In this document: positions 25,643-34,108 of the stretch, piece by piece
Numbering within the stretch: the stretch's first letter is position 1
How the letters are laid out: the number at the start of each line of letters is the position of its first letter
Assembly: GCA_902479075.1 (NCBI GenBank)
Contig: CABSNK010000013.1
Coordinates: forward strand, 11,204 to 75,203
DNA length: 64,000 nt
Reading direction: 5' to 3'
DNA from: an uncultured Collinsella sp.
GTDB lineage: Bacteria; Actinomycetota; Coriobacteriia; Coriobacteriales; Coriobacteriaceae
Made by a program: the position numbers and the translations under genes
The notes under the pieces: model-generated
What the model was told of the DNA's origin: nothing
Database searches by the model: none
Seen by the model: only the letters and a program-made list of their open reading frames with translations

Positions 25643-25717
25643 TCCTCGGTAGCTCAATGGTAGAGCACGCGGCTGTTAACCGCGCTGTTGTAGGTTCGAG
25701 TCCTACCCGGGGAGCCA
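25643..25717 (+). tRNA. tRNA-Asn (GTT anticodon)
   Basis: A complete 75-nt cloverleaf. Acceptor stem TCCTCGG pairs with CCGGGGA (one T-G wobble). The D-arm has AGCTCAATGGTAGAGC. The anticodon loop is CTGTTAA with anticodon GTT, closed by GCGG/CCGC. The T-arm is TAGGTTCGAGTCCTA, the discriminator base is G and CCA is encoded. A T-run terminator follows at once. Confidence 0.95.
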
Positions 25718-25723
25718 GGTTGT

Positions 25724-25752
25724 AAAACCCGTCGCTTATGCGGCGGGTTTTT
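25724..25752 (+). terminator. Terminator after tRNA-Asn
   Basis: AAAACCCGTCGC pairs with GCGGCGGGTTTT (one wobble) around a TTAT loop, ending in a run of T residues: a classical intrinsic terminator 7 nt after the tRNA. Confidence 0.85.
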
Positions 25753-25911
25753 TCATGCCGCGATCGCCTGGCGAGAACGTTGCCATATCAACATTTCGTG
25801 TCGAGGATGTAATCCCGTGACCCACCACCTCAACATGGCGCGGTCGTTGTAGAATATTGCAATGATTGCTCCCACGAGATGGTGCCGTGAGCACCAGATA
25901 AGGAGATTCTT

Positions 25912-26268
25912 GTGTCTGAGACCATTAACGGCAGCCTGAGCGTCTCGAACGACGTTATTGCCGATATTGCCGGTTATGCAGCGATGACGTGCTATGGCGT
26001 CGTCGGTATGGCCGAACAGCTCCAGGGCGCCGAGAGCGTGCGCCTGCTTGCCGGTCAGCGCCTCCGCAAGGGCGTGCTTGTCTCCGCCGACGAGAACGGC
26101 CTTACGGTCGATCTTCACGTCGTGCTCGAGAACGGCGTCAACATGAAGTCCGTCTGCCACAATCTTTCGAGCTCCGTTGCCTTCACCCTGCAGGAGATCG
26201 CCCAGATCGATCCCGCCAGCCTTAAGATCGGCATCCACATCGACGCGCTCAAGAGCCGTCTGAACTAG
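25912..26268 (+). CDS. Asp23/Gls24 family protein
   Basis: A 118-residue Asp23-family protein: SNDVIADIAGYAAMTCYGVVGM near the N-terminus, then DLHVVLENGVNMKSVCHNL and VAFTLQEIAQI. Members are membrane-associated or cytoplasmic envelope-stress proteins of Gram-positives, with no known enzyme activity. It starts at GTG 25912 with AGGAGATTCTT upstream. The DAK2-domain gene follows 27 bases later; this pair (YloU-YloV in Bacillus) is widely conserved upstream of recG. Confidence 0.88.
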   Translation: MSETINGSLSVSNDVIADIAGYAAMTCYGVVGMAEQLQGAESVRLLAGQRLRKGVLVSADENGLTVDLHVVLENGVNMKSVCHNLSSSVAFTLQEIAQIDPASLKIGIHIDALKSRLN

Positions 26269-26295
26269 CATCCGAAAACGGAGATTCAAATACCC

Positions 26296-27957
26296 ATGAT
26301 TGCAAAGACCATTCGCACCTGTTTTCCGATCGCTGCGGCTGCCGTTTCCGACAAGGCCGAGGAGATCAACAAGCTCAACGTCTTCCCCGTACCCGACGGC
26401 GACACCGGCACCAACATGTCGCTCACGCTCGCCTCGGTGACCAAGGAGCTTTCCGCCCTTCCCGCCGATGCCGACATGGAGGCCATCGCCGGCGCCATTA
26501 CGCACGGCTCCCTGATGGGTGCCCGCGGCAACTCCGGCGTCATCACCTCGCAGATTCTGCGCGGCGTGGCCGAGGGTCTCGTCTCCGCCGATGAGCCCAT
26601 CACGTGCGCCAACATCGCCTTCGCTTTCCGCCGCGCCGTCAAGGTCGCCTTCCAGGCCGTCCGCAAGCCCATCGAGGGCACGATTCTCACGGTTCTGCGC
26701 GATGTCTCGACCAAGGCCGACGAGTGCGAAAAGAAGAAGTTCTCGGCCGAGGACGCGCTCGACGCCATCGTCGTCGAGGCCTACCAGTCCGTCGCCCGCA
26801 CGCCCGACTTGCTGCCCGTTCTGAAGGAGAACGGCGTGGTCGACTCCGGCGCCTTTGGCTTTGCCATCTTCCTGGAGAACTTTGTCGCCGCCGCGCTTGG
26901 CCGCAGCACCGTTGTCGAGGATTTCTCCGTCACGTTTGATTCCGCTGGCTCTGCCCGCGACGCGGCCCTCGGTCGCGTTGAGATTGAGGCCAACGACGAT
27001 TGGGAGGGCTCGGAGTTCCGCTACTGCAACGAGTTCCTGTTTAAGGCCGACGCTCCCTTTGACGAGGACGAGTGCCTTAAGTTCCTGGGCTCCATGGGCG
27101 ACTGCGAGCTGCTCGTGGGTGCCTACCCCGACTACAAGATCCACGTGCATTCCAACACCCCCAACCTGGTGCTCGAGCACATGCTGCAGCTTGGTCAGAT
27201 CTACGAGGTCTTTATCCACAACATGGAGATGGAGGCCCACGACCGTACCGCCAAGATCCATGAGGACCAGGAGAAGGCCGCCGAGCCCGCCAAGGCGCTG
27301 GGCTTTGTCGCCGTTGCCGCCGGTTCCGGTGAGGCCGACATCCTTAAGTCCCTCGGTGTCGACGTGATCGTCTCGGGTGGCCAGACCATGAACCCCTCGA
27401 CCGCCGACCTGCTGGGCGCGGTGGACCAGGTCAACGCGACCTCGGTCATCATCCTGCCCAATAACGGCAACATTCGCATGGCTGCCGAGGCCGCAGCCTC
27501 TGCCTGCACCGACAAGAAGGTCGCCGTCGTTCCCACCAAGACCGTCCCGCAGGCCTTCTCCGCGCTGTTTGCGGTCCTGCCCGATTCCGAGCTCGAGGAC
27601 GCCGTCGCCGCCATGGTCGACGCCATCAGCGAGGTCCGCGATGGCGAGGTCACCCGTGCCGTGCGCGATTCCAGCGCCTCTGATGGCTCTCCGATTCACT
27701 CCGGTGATGTCATGGGTATCATTGCCGGTTCCATCGACGTGGTCGGCTCCGACGTGAAGCAGGTCACGCTCGACTGCATCAACCGCATGCAGGAGGAAGA
27801 GGAGGGCGACGCGCTGACGATTCTGGCCGGCGAGGAGCTGTCCGATGAGGCCTTCCAGGAGATCGTCGACGCCATCGAGGAGGCTCAGCCCGACTTGGAG
27901 ATCGATGCCCATCGTGGCGAGCAGCCGCTCTATCCTGTGATCTTCTCGATCGAGTAG
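26296..27957 (+). CDS. DAK2 domain-containing protein (YloV/FakA-like kinase)
   Basis: A 553-residue relative of fatty-acid kinase subunit FakA. The N-terminal DAK2 domain holds the Mg-ATP motif PDGDTGTNMSLTL (about residues 33-45) and HGSLMGARGNSGVI (about 70-83). A middle domain and a C-terminal FakB-like-folded domain (from about 330, VIVSGGQTMNPSTADLL) follow. FakA proteins phosphorylate fatty acids bound to FakB partners; no fakB is visible in this window, so fatty-acid kinase activity is only inferred. It forms an operon with Asp23 and recG. Confidence 0.85.
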   Translation: MIAKTIRTCFPIAAAAVSDKAEEINKLNVFPVPDGDTGTNMSLTLASVTKELSALPADADMEAIAGAITHGSLMGARGNSGVITSQILRGVAEGLVSADEPITCANIAFAFRRAVKVAFQAVRKPIEGTILTVLRDVSTKADECEKKKFSAEDALDAIVVEAYQSVARTPDLLPVLKENGVVDSGAFGFAIFLENFVAAALGRSTVVEDFSVTFDSAGSARDAALGRVEIEANDDWEGSEFRYCNEFLFKADAPFDEDECLKFLGSMGDCELLVGAYPDYKIHVHSNTPNLVLEHMLQLGQIYEVFIHNMEMEAHDRTAKIHEDQEKAAEPAKALGFVAVAAGSGEADILKSLGVDVIVSGGQTMNPSTADLLGAVDQVNATSVIILPNNGNIRMAAEAAASACTDKKVAVVPTKTVPQAFSALFAVLPDSELEDAVAAMVDAISEVRDGEVTRAVRDSSASDGSPIHSGDVMGIIAGSIDVVGSDVKQVTLDCINRMQEEEEGDALTILAGEELSDEAFQEIVDAIEEAQPDLEIDAHRGEQPLYPVIFSIE

Positions 27958-27967
27958 GCATCTGCCC

Positions 27968-30145
27968 ATGTCCGAGCTGTGCTCCGTGCCGCGCGTCTCG
28001 GAGCGCTTTGCCCAGAGCAATGCGCTCGACGAGGATATCGCGCGACTCAAATATGTTTCGGGTAAACGTGAGGAGGCCCTTCGCCGTCTGGGAATTCGGA
28101 CGGTGGGGGACCTCCTTCTCCATATCCCTCATCGATACCTGGACTTTACGCGCTCCTGGTCTATCGAGATGGCGCCCATCGGTACCGTTTGCACGATAGT
28201 CGCCACGGTCGATCGCATTGTTCAAAAACAGCCCCGCCCGCGTATGCAGGTGACCGAGGTCTCACTGGTGGACGAGACGGGCGTGCTGCAGGTCGCCTTT
28301 TTCCGTCAGCCCTGGATTGCCCAGCAGTTTAAGCAGGGAGACCGCCTGGCCGTGATGGGTAAGGTCGAGTTTGCCTACGGCTTTAAGCAGATGGCCTCTC
28401 CGCATTTCGAAAAGCTCGAGGGCGGGCGTGCCGCGGGCACTATCCTGCCGGTCCATTATGTGAGCGATGGCGTGAGCCAAGCGTGGATGCGCCGCATCGT
28501 TAGCGGCGCGCTCGAGGTCGTCGGCAATCCCTTCGATCCGATTCCCGCACGTTTGCGCGTCAAGCGCCGCCTGATGAGCAATGCCCGTGCGTTGCGCTCG
28601 ATCCACTTTCCCTCGAGCATGGCCGAGCGCGACATCGCGCGGCGGCGTCTTGCCTACGAGGAGTGTCTTTGCTTGCAGCTCGCGCTGCGCCTGCGCAACG
28701 ACGGCGGCTTGGTCGAAGTCGCTCCCTACGCCCATGTCGCGGGCGAGCACCTGGCGGCGCTTAGGCAGGCCCTGCCGTTTTCGCTGAGCGACGAGCAGGA
28801 AGCCGCGTTCCAAGACATCCTGCACGACATGTGCGATGGCGGGCGCGTGATGAACCGCCTGCTACTGGGCGACGTCGGTACCGGCAAGACGGCCGTCGCA
28901 GCCTGCGCGCTGGCAGTCGCGGCCGATTCGGGTACTCAGTCCTGCGTTATGGCGCCTACGGGCGTGCTGGCGCGCCAATATGCCGATAAGACCGGCCCCT
29001 TGCTCTCCCGGGCTGGCTTGTCTTGGGCGCTCCTGACGGGTGCCACGCCGGCGGCCGAGCGCGAGCAGATCCATGCGCAGCTGGAATCGGGCGAGCTCGA
29101 CGTCCTCTTTGGAACCCACGCGGTCCTTTCGGACAACGTGGCGTTTAAGCATCTGTCGCTTGTCGTCATCGACGAGCAGCACCGCTTTGGTGTGGGCCAG
29201 CGCAATGCCCTGCGTGCCAAGGGCCCGGGTGCCGACCTTCTCGTTATGACGGCCACGCCGATCCCGCGCACGTTGGCGCTCTCGGTCTACGGCGACCTGG
29301 ACACGAGCATCATCCGCCATCGGCCTGTTCCGGGGGCGGGCGTTACGACGCGCGTGCTTACCGAGTCGAGCCGCGACCTTGCCTACGGCGCAATTCGCGA
29401 GGCTCACGAAAAGGGCCAGCAGGCTTACGTGATCTGCCCGCTTGTGGAGCCGAGTGACTCGACCGATGAGCTGGAAGACGTACCCGGTATCGCCCGCGAC
29501 GACGAGGGCCGCGTGACCGTGCCTGTACCGCTGCACGATACGGCAACCGAGCTCGACCGCCTGCGCCTGGCGTTGCCGGGACTTGCAATCGAGCGCCTTC
29601 ACGGCCGCATGCCGGCGGGGGAGAAGGACCGCGTGATCGATGCCTTCAAGCGTGGCGAGATCGATGTGCTCGTATCGACCACGGTGGTCGAGGTGGGCGT
29701 CGACGTGCCCAACGCCACCGTCATGGTCATTGAGAACGGTGAGCGCTTTGGCTTGGCGGCCCTGCACCAGCTGCGCGGTCGCGTGGGCCGCGGCAGCGTG
29801 TCGGGCACCTGCCTGGTCATGACGCACTCCAAGGGCAACGGCGGCGCGTCGGCGGCACAAGATCGCCTACAGTCGCTCGAAAAGACTTCGGACGGCTTTA
29901 CGCTCGCCCAGATGGACCTGCGTCTGCGCCACGAGGGCGAAATCCTGGGCTACCGTCAGCATGGCGGCGTGACCCTGCGCTTTGTGGACCTGGACGCCGA
30001 TGAGGATCTTATCGAATGGGCCCATTTGGACGCGGTCGAGCTCTTGCGGTATGCTTGCAACCTTGACTCCGTGGCGACGCGCCCCTTGCGCGATGCGGTC
30101 GCCACGCGCTATCGACATATCTTTAAGGAGGTCAGCGGAGGATGA
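27968..30145 (+). CDS. recG: ATP-dependent DNA helicase RecG
   Basis: Reverses stalled forks and branch-migrates Holliday junctions. The 725-residue protein has the N-terminal OB wedge domain (TVCTIVATVDRI..., about 60-150), helicase motif I GDVGTGKTAV with Lys307, motif II DEQH at 402-405, motif III MTATPIPRT and the C-terminal motif VI QLRGRVGRG. It overlaps rsmD by 4 bases. The yloV-recG-rsmD-coaD order is conserved in Gram-positives. Confidence 0.95.
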   Translation: MSELCSVPRVSERFAQSNALDEDIARLKYVSGKREEALRRLGIRTVGDLLLHIPHRYLDFTRSWSIEMAPIGTVCTIVATVDRIVQKQPRPRMQVTEVSLVDETGVLQVAFFRQPWIAQQFKQGDRLAVMGKVEFAYGFKQMASPHFEKLEGGRAAGTILPVHYVSDGVSQAWMRRIVSGALEVVGNPFDPIPARLRVKRRLMSNARALRSIHFPSSMAERDIARRRLAYEECLCLQLALRLRNDGGLVEVAPYAHVAGEHLAALRQALPFSLSDEQEAAFQDILHDMCDGGRVMNRLLLGDVGTGKTAVAACALAVAADSGTQSCVMAPTGVLARQYADKTGPLLSRAGLSWALLTGATPAAEREQIHAQLESGELDVLFGTHAVLSDNVAFKHLSLVVIDEQHRFGVGQRNALRAKGPGADLLVMTATPIPRTLALSVYGDLDTSIIRHRPVPGAGVTTRVLTESSRDLAYGAIREAHEKGQQAYVICPLVEPSDSTDELEDVPGIARDDEGRVTVPVPLHDTATELDRLRLALPGLAIERLHGRMPAGEKDRVIDAFKRGEIDVLVSTTVVEVGVDVPNATVMVIENGERFGLAALHQLRGRVGRGSVSGTCLVMTHSKGNGGASAAQDRLQSLEKTSDGFTLAQMDLRLRHEGEILGYRQHGGVTLRFVDLDADEDLIEWAHLDAVELLRYACNLDSVATRPLRDAVATRYRHIFKEVSGG

Positions 30146-30786
30146 GAATCATCGGTGGTGAATGGCGCGGCCGCAAGATCGAAGAGCCGCGCGGGCGCGA
30201 TGTCACCCGTCCCACGACCGATCGCGTGCGCGAGGCATGCGCTTCCATGGTCATGTCGGCGTTCGATTTCGATTTGGATGAGGTCCGCGTACTGGACGCC
30301 TTTGGCGGCTCCGGCGCCCTGGGAATCGAGATGCTCTCGCGTGGCGCCCGCTCGCTCACCACGTTCGAGATCGATCGCAATGCCGCCCGTCTGATCACCA
30401 AGAATATCGAGTCACTGTGCCGCGACCGCTCGCGTTGGCGTGTCGTTACCGGTGATGTGCTGGCGAGTGCCTCGCGCGGCTGTGTGCCCGGCGGCCCCTT
30501 CGATCTGGTCCTGCTCGATCCGCCCTATGCGTATGGCGCCGAGCCGGTCGAAGAGCTGCTGCAGAATCTTTCCCAGCAGGGACTGTTGACGCCCAGGGCC
30601 TTTGCCCTGTTTGAGCATGCCGCAGCCGATGCGGGCGCTCATCCAGCTGGTTTTGAGACCGTGCGAGAGAAGCGCTACGGCATTACCTCGGTTGACTTGC
30701 TGCACTGGGTGACCGAGGACGAGAGCGACCATGCTGACGAGAACGAAAATGACGAGGATGCGTCTTCGGAGGACACCCATGAATGA
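30142..30786 (+). CDS. rsmD: 16S rRNA (guanine(966)-N2)-methyltransferase RsmD
   Basis: A SAM-dependent methyltransferase. MRIIGGEWRGRKI at the N-terminus and RPTTDRVREA are RsmD hallmarks; the SAM-binding loop is DAFGGSGALGIE (about 52-63), and the N6/N2-amino methylase motif DPPY is at 126-129. An acidic Asp/Glu/Asn tail of roughly 25 residues follows the fold and is unusual. It overlaps coaD by 8 bases. Confidence 0.92.
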   Translation: MRIIGGEWRGRKIEEPRGRDVTRPTTDRVREACASMVMSAFDFDLDEVRVLDAFGGSGALGIEMLSRGARSLTTFEIDRNAARLITKNIESLCRDRSRWRVVTGDVLASASRGCVPGGPFDLVLLDPPYAYGAEPVEELLQNLSQQGLLTPRAFALFEHAAADAGAHPAGFETVREKRYGITSVDLLHWVTEDESDHADENENDEDASSEDTHE

Positions 30787-31276
30787 CACCATCAACCGCG
30801 TGATCGTCCCAGGCACGTTCGATCCCATCACCTTTGGCCACATAGACGTGATCCGCCGTGCCCGCCGCATCTTTCCCAGCGTGATTGTTGCCGTGGCCGA
30901 ATCGCAGGGTAAAAACGGCGTGGGTACCACCTTTATGCTCGACGAGCGCGTGGCGCTGGCCCGCGAGGCCCTCGGCGATTTGGACGGCGTTGAGGTGCTG
31001 CCCTTCACCGGTCTGCTGGTCGACTTTGCACGTGAGCAGAGGGCAGGTGCCGTCGTTAAGGGCCTGCGCGCCATGACTGACTTTGAGTATGAGCTGCAGC
31101 AGGCCGACCTCAACTACCGCCTGGATAGCGAGCTGGAGTCCATCTTTGTCATGAGTGCTCCGCAGTACGGCTACATCTCGAGCTCGGTGGTGCGCCAGAT
31201 CGCGTCGCTTGGCAGCGACGTGTCGACGTTTGTGCCGCCCAACGTGGTCGAAGCGCTCAAACATCGCTTTTCGTGA
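30779..31276 (+). CDS. coaD: Pantetheine-phosphate adenylyltransferase
   Basis: Joins 4'-phosphopantetheine and ATP to give dephospho-CoA in coenzyme A synthesis. The 165-residue protein has the nucleotidyltransferase signature PGTFDPITFGHIDVI (T/HxGH) at the N-terminus and the C-terminal ISSSVVRQIASLGSDV motif. ATG 30779 is inside the end of rsmD. It normally follows rsmD, as here. Confidence 0.94.
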   Translation: MNDTINRVIVPGTFDPITFGHIDVIRRARRIFPSVIVAVAESQGKNGVGTTFMLDERVALAREALGDLDGVEVLPFTGLLVDFAREQRAGAVVKGLRAMTDFEYELQQADLNYRLDSELESIFVMSAPQYGYISSSVVRQIASLGSDVSTFVPPNVVEALKHRFS

Positions 31277-31344
31277 CGTTTTTTATAGCCTGGTGGCATG
31301 TGGTAAACTAACACGATGATATGTTACCTATGAAAGGAGACCGG

Positions 31345-31842
31345 ATGCCGGGCGAGAATTTTCCTGGCGACAGGATCGTGAGTCTTGTCGACGAGCTCGA
31401 GGGGCTCATCGAAGAGGCTAAGACGCCGTTCGGCAAGAACGCCCAGATGAAGGTTATCGATGCCGACGTCTTCTTTAACATCCTCGATGAGATCCGCATG
31501 AGCTATCCCGAGGAGTGGCAGAAGTCCCGCCGTATCCTCAAAGAGCGCGAGGAGCTTATGGCCTCCGCCGCCGCTCAGGCCGATTCCATCATTGCCGATG
31601 CTCAGCAGCAGGCGCTCACCATTGCCGGTGAGCAGGAGATCGTCCGCTTAGCCCAGCAGCAGGCCGATGACATCCGCGACCGTGCCCAGCAGTACGAGCG
31701 CGAGTCGCGTTATGCCGCCGAGGATTACGCCGAGCAGGTCTTTACGCACCTCGAGGAGAACCTTAAGAGTCTGACCGGCACCGTCACTCGTTGCCGTCAG
31801 CAGCTCAACGAGGGCGCCGCCCAGCAGAACGGTCAGTGGTAA
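31345..31842 (+). CDS. Coiled-coil protein of unknown function
   Basis: A 165-residue hydrophilic protein. Residues ~30-60 hold a conserved-looking segment (QMKVIDADVFFNILDEIRMSYPEEW), after which a long Ala/Gln/Glu-rich heptad region (about 60-150) predicts a coiled coil, reminiscent of ATP-synthase b subunits and DivIVA-like proteins. There is no membrane segment. ATG 31345 follows GAAAGGAGACCGG. Its stop shares bases with the yceD start (TAATG), so it belongs to the coaD-to-ffh gene string. A role in the cell envelope or division is a guess only. Confidence 0.65.
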   Translation: MPGENFPGDRIVSLVDELEGLIEEAKTPFGKNAQMKVIDADVFFNILDEIRMSYPEEWQKSRRILKEREELMASAAAQADSIIADAQQQALTIAGEQEIVRLAQQQADDIRDRAQQYERESRYAAEDYAEQVFTHLEENLKSLTGTVTRCRQQLNEGAAQQNGQW

Positions 31843-32396
31843 TGGCTGAGTTCCCGAGCGTAACCGTCGATCTTTCCGAGCAGCTCGAGTTTCCCGGAGA
31901 CTCTTATCTGCTGACCGGCAAGGTCGATGTCGCCACCTACACGGTGGGCGAGAAGGAGTACCAGCTGCAGGACGGCATTTCCTACGACGTGGTCTTTACC
32001 AACGCCGGTACCGGTGTTCTGCTTTCGGGCATGGTCCGCGCTCACGCCACCGGCGAGTGCGATCGCTGCCTGGAGCCCGCATCGTTTGATATCGCAGGCG
32101 AGATCGAGGAGTTCTACCTCTTTAACGAGCCCGAGGACCCCGAGGCCTACGAAGACGGCTACGAGTTGCTGGGCGAGGATCGCATTGTCGATCTGGGCGA
32201 GCCCATCAACGACGCGGTCGTCATGGACACGCCGTTTGTGGTGCTCTGCAAGCCCGATTGCCGTGGTCTGTGCCCCACATGCGGTTGCAATCTCAACGTC
32301 GAGCAATGCGATTGCGCCGCCCAGGCAGAGGCGGAATGGGCCGCTGCCACGGAAAATCCATTTGCAGCATTGAAGAATCTCAAGCTTGACGAGTAA
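31842..32396 (+). CDS. yceD: DUF177 (YceD) family protein
   Basis: A 184-residue YceD-family protein, a small nucleic-acid-metabolism-associated family found just upstream of rpmF in nearly all bacteria. The core motif ATGECDRCLEP lies in the middle, and a Cys-rich end (CKPDCRGLCPTCGCNLN) could bind zinc. YceD has been linked to 23S rRNA processing in E. coli and plants; that is family knowledge. ATG 31842 is coupled to the previous stop; an upstream in-frame start at 31791 would overlap deeply and is rejected. Confidence 0.85.
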   Translation: MAEFPSVTVDLSEQLEFPGDSYLLTGKVDVATYTVGEKEYQLQDGISYDVVFTNAGTGVLLSGMVRAHATGECDRCLEPASFDIAGEIEEFYLFNEPEDPEAYEDGYELLGEDRIVDLGEPINDAVVMDTPFVVLCKPDCRGLCPTCGCNLNVEQCDCAAQAEAEWAAATENPFAALKNLKLDE

Positions 32397-32460
32397 AACT
32401 GTGGTAGTATCGCTACTTGCGCGTAATCGCCACACTGGATAGTTCATAAGGAAGGTCACT

Positions 32461-32640
32461 ATGCCCGTACCTAAACAAAAGCAGGGTCGTATTCGCACCC
32501 ATACCCGTCGTTCCGCCAACATGAAGATCTCGGCTGCGGCTCAGTCCACGTGCCCCCGTTGCGGCGCTGTTAAGCTCCCGCACCACGTGTGCCCCAGCTG
32601 CGGTTTCTACAAGGACCGCGAGGTTATCGTTACCGAGTAA
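32461..32640 (+). CDS. rpmF: 50S ribosomal protein L32
   Basis: A 59-residue ribosomal protein. It begins MPVPKQKQGRIRTHTRRS and carries the zinc-ribbon cysteine pairs CPRC and CPSC (residues 31-34 and 44-47) around KLPHHV, making it the zinc-binding L32 type. AAGGAAGGTC precedes the start. It lies between yceD and plsX, the universal arrangement. Confidence 0.96.
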   Translation: MPVPKQKQGRIRTHTRRSANMKISAAAQSTCPRCGAVKLPHHVCPSCGFYKDREVIVTE

Positions 32641-32728
32641 CTGTATACTCTGGATACGATGCCGTTCCAACTGGAACCACAATGGCCGGCTCGATGAGTC
32701 GGCCATTTTTGTATAAGGAGCATATGAA

Positions 32729-33748
32729 ATGAGTAACGTTCGCGTTTGTGTAGACGTTGTGGGCGGAGACGAGAAGCCCCAGGTTGTCCTCGACGGTATC
32801 GAGGCTGCGCTTGCGGCAGATCCCGAGATCGAGGTCTTGGCCGTCGGTCCCGCCGAAATCGTCAACTCCTTTGCCGCAGCGCATGCCCGCGTGGAGGCTC
32901 TGGAGGCCCCCGACATCATCAGCATGGAGGACGATCCCATCCGCGCCGTGATGACCAAGCGCAAGTCCTCGATCGTGCTTGCGTGCCGTGCCATTAAGAA
33001 GGGCAATGCGGATACGTTATTCTCGGCCGGCTCGACCGGTGCCATGACCGCTGCCGCCACGGCCTACGTCACGCCGTTTAGGTATTTGGCAGAGGGTAAG
33101 AAGCAGCCGGTCCGTCCGTGCCTGACCAACGCACTGCCCAATCGCGCCGGCGGCCTGACGGTGCTGTGCGATATGGGCGCCAATCCCGATGTCACGGTGG
33201 ACGACATGGTGCGTTTCGCCCAGATGGGCTCTGCCTATGCCCGCGTGGTTTTGGGCATTGAGCATCCCCGCGTGGGCCTGCTTGCCAACGGCACCGAGGA
33301 CGAGAAGGGCTCCAACTTTACCAAGTCGTGCTTCCCGGCCATGAAGACCGCGGTTCCCGGCTTTGTGGGCAACTGTGAGGGCACCGACCTTACGTCGGGC
33401 AATTTTGACGTCGTGGTCGCCGACGGCATGTCGGGCAACATCGCGCTCAAGGCCACCGAGGGCGCTGCCAAGTTTTTGCTGCAGGAGCTCAAGGGTGCCT
33501 TTATGTCCTCGCTCGCCACCAAGATCGCCGCACTGCTCATCAAAAAGCAGATGCGCGAGATTAAGGCCAAACTTTCGGGCGACGCCAAGGGTGGTGCGAT
33601 CCTGCTGGGCCTGCGCGGTGTCGTGTTGATCGGCCACGGTGCCACGTCGGTCGAGGCCGTCAAGAACGGTACGCTTGCCGCGGCCCAGGCCGTACGTGCC
33701 GGGCTTGTCCAGGACGTTGCCAATTCCATGGACGGTATCGTTTTGTAA
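32729..33748 (+). CDS. plsX: Phosphate acyltransferase PlsX
   Basis: Converts acyl-ACP to acyl-phosphate for membrane phospholipid synthesis; peripheral membrane enzyme. The 339-residue protein starts VRVCVDVVGGDEKPQVVLDG, where the common xDxMGGD-type opening is recognisable as DVVGGDE (Met replaced by Val). SAGSTGAMTAAATAY, DMGANPDV and GVVLIGHGAT motifs follow. The plsX-acpP-rnc order couples lipid and RNA metabolism as in many bacteria. Confidence 0.93.
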   Translation: MSNVRVCVDVVGGDEKPQVVLDGIEAALAADPEIEVLAVGPAEIVNSFAAAHARVEALEAPDIISMEDDPIRAVMTKRKSSIVLACRAIKKGNADTLFSAGSTGAMTAAATAYVTPFRYLAEGKKQPVRPCLTNALPNRAGGLTVLCDMGANPDVTVDDMVRFAQMGSAYARVVLGIEHPRVGLLANGTEDEKGSNFTKSCFPAMKTAVPGFVGNCEGTDLTSGNFDVVVADGMSGNIALKATEGAAKFLLQELKGAFMSSLATKIAALLIKKQMREIKAKLSGDAKGGAILLGLRGVVLIGHGATSVEAVKNGTLAAAQAVRAGLVQDVANSMDGIVL

Positions 33749-33788
33749 GAGCCCCGTTACGTGGCTCAACCTGTACCGTGTGGGGTAG

Positions 33789-33820
33789 AATCGGAGCCGT
33801 ATTGCAACGCGGCTCCGATT
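33789..33820 (+). promoter_or_regulatory. Hairpin overlapping a possible acpP -10 element
   Basis: AATCGGAGCCG (33789-33799) pairs perfectly with CGGCTCCGATT (33810-33820) around a 10-nt loop. Its first bases overlap TAGAAT (33786-33791), a good -10 candidate preceded by GGGG. It could be the plsX terminator (no T-run) or a leader hairpin for acpP. Confidence 0.45.
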
Positions 33821-33862
33821 GCCGTGTTGTGTTGTGTTCCATGACATACGAGAGGAAGCGCT

Positions 33863-34105
33863 ATGGACCGCTCCGAAATCTTCGATAAGATCGCCGAAAT
33901 TGCCGCTGACGTGCTGGGCGTCGATGTCGCCGACATTAGCGACGAGACCACTTTTGACGATCTCGATGCCGATTCGCTCGAGCGTCTGCAGCTGGTGACA
34001 GCCATCGAGGACGAGTTCGACCTCGAGATCGATGACGAGACCCTGCTGTCGCTCAACTCTGTCGCCGACGCCGTCGACGCGATCGAAAACGCCAAGGAGG
34101 CCTAA
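33863..34105 (+). CDS. acpP: Acyl carrier protein
   Basis: An 80-residue ACP, the cytoplasmic carrier of fatty-acyl intermediates. Ser38 in the DADSLERL motif is the phosphopantetheine attachment site. The four-helix, highly acidic composition is normal. GAGAGGAAGCGCT precedes the ATG. Rnc starts 4 bases later. Confidence 0.95.
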   Translation: MDRSEIFDKIAEIAADVLGVDVADISDETTFDDLDADSLERLQLVTAIEDEFDLEIDDETLLSLNSVADAVDAIENAKEA

Positions 34106-34108
34106 GTC

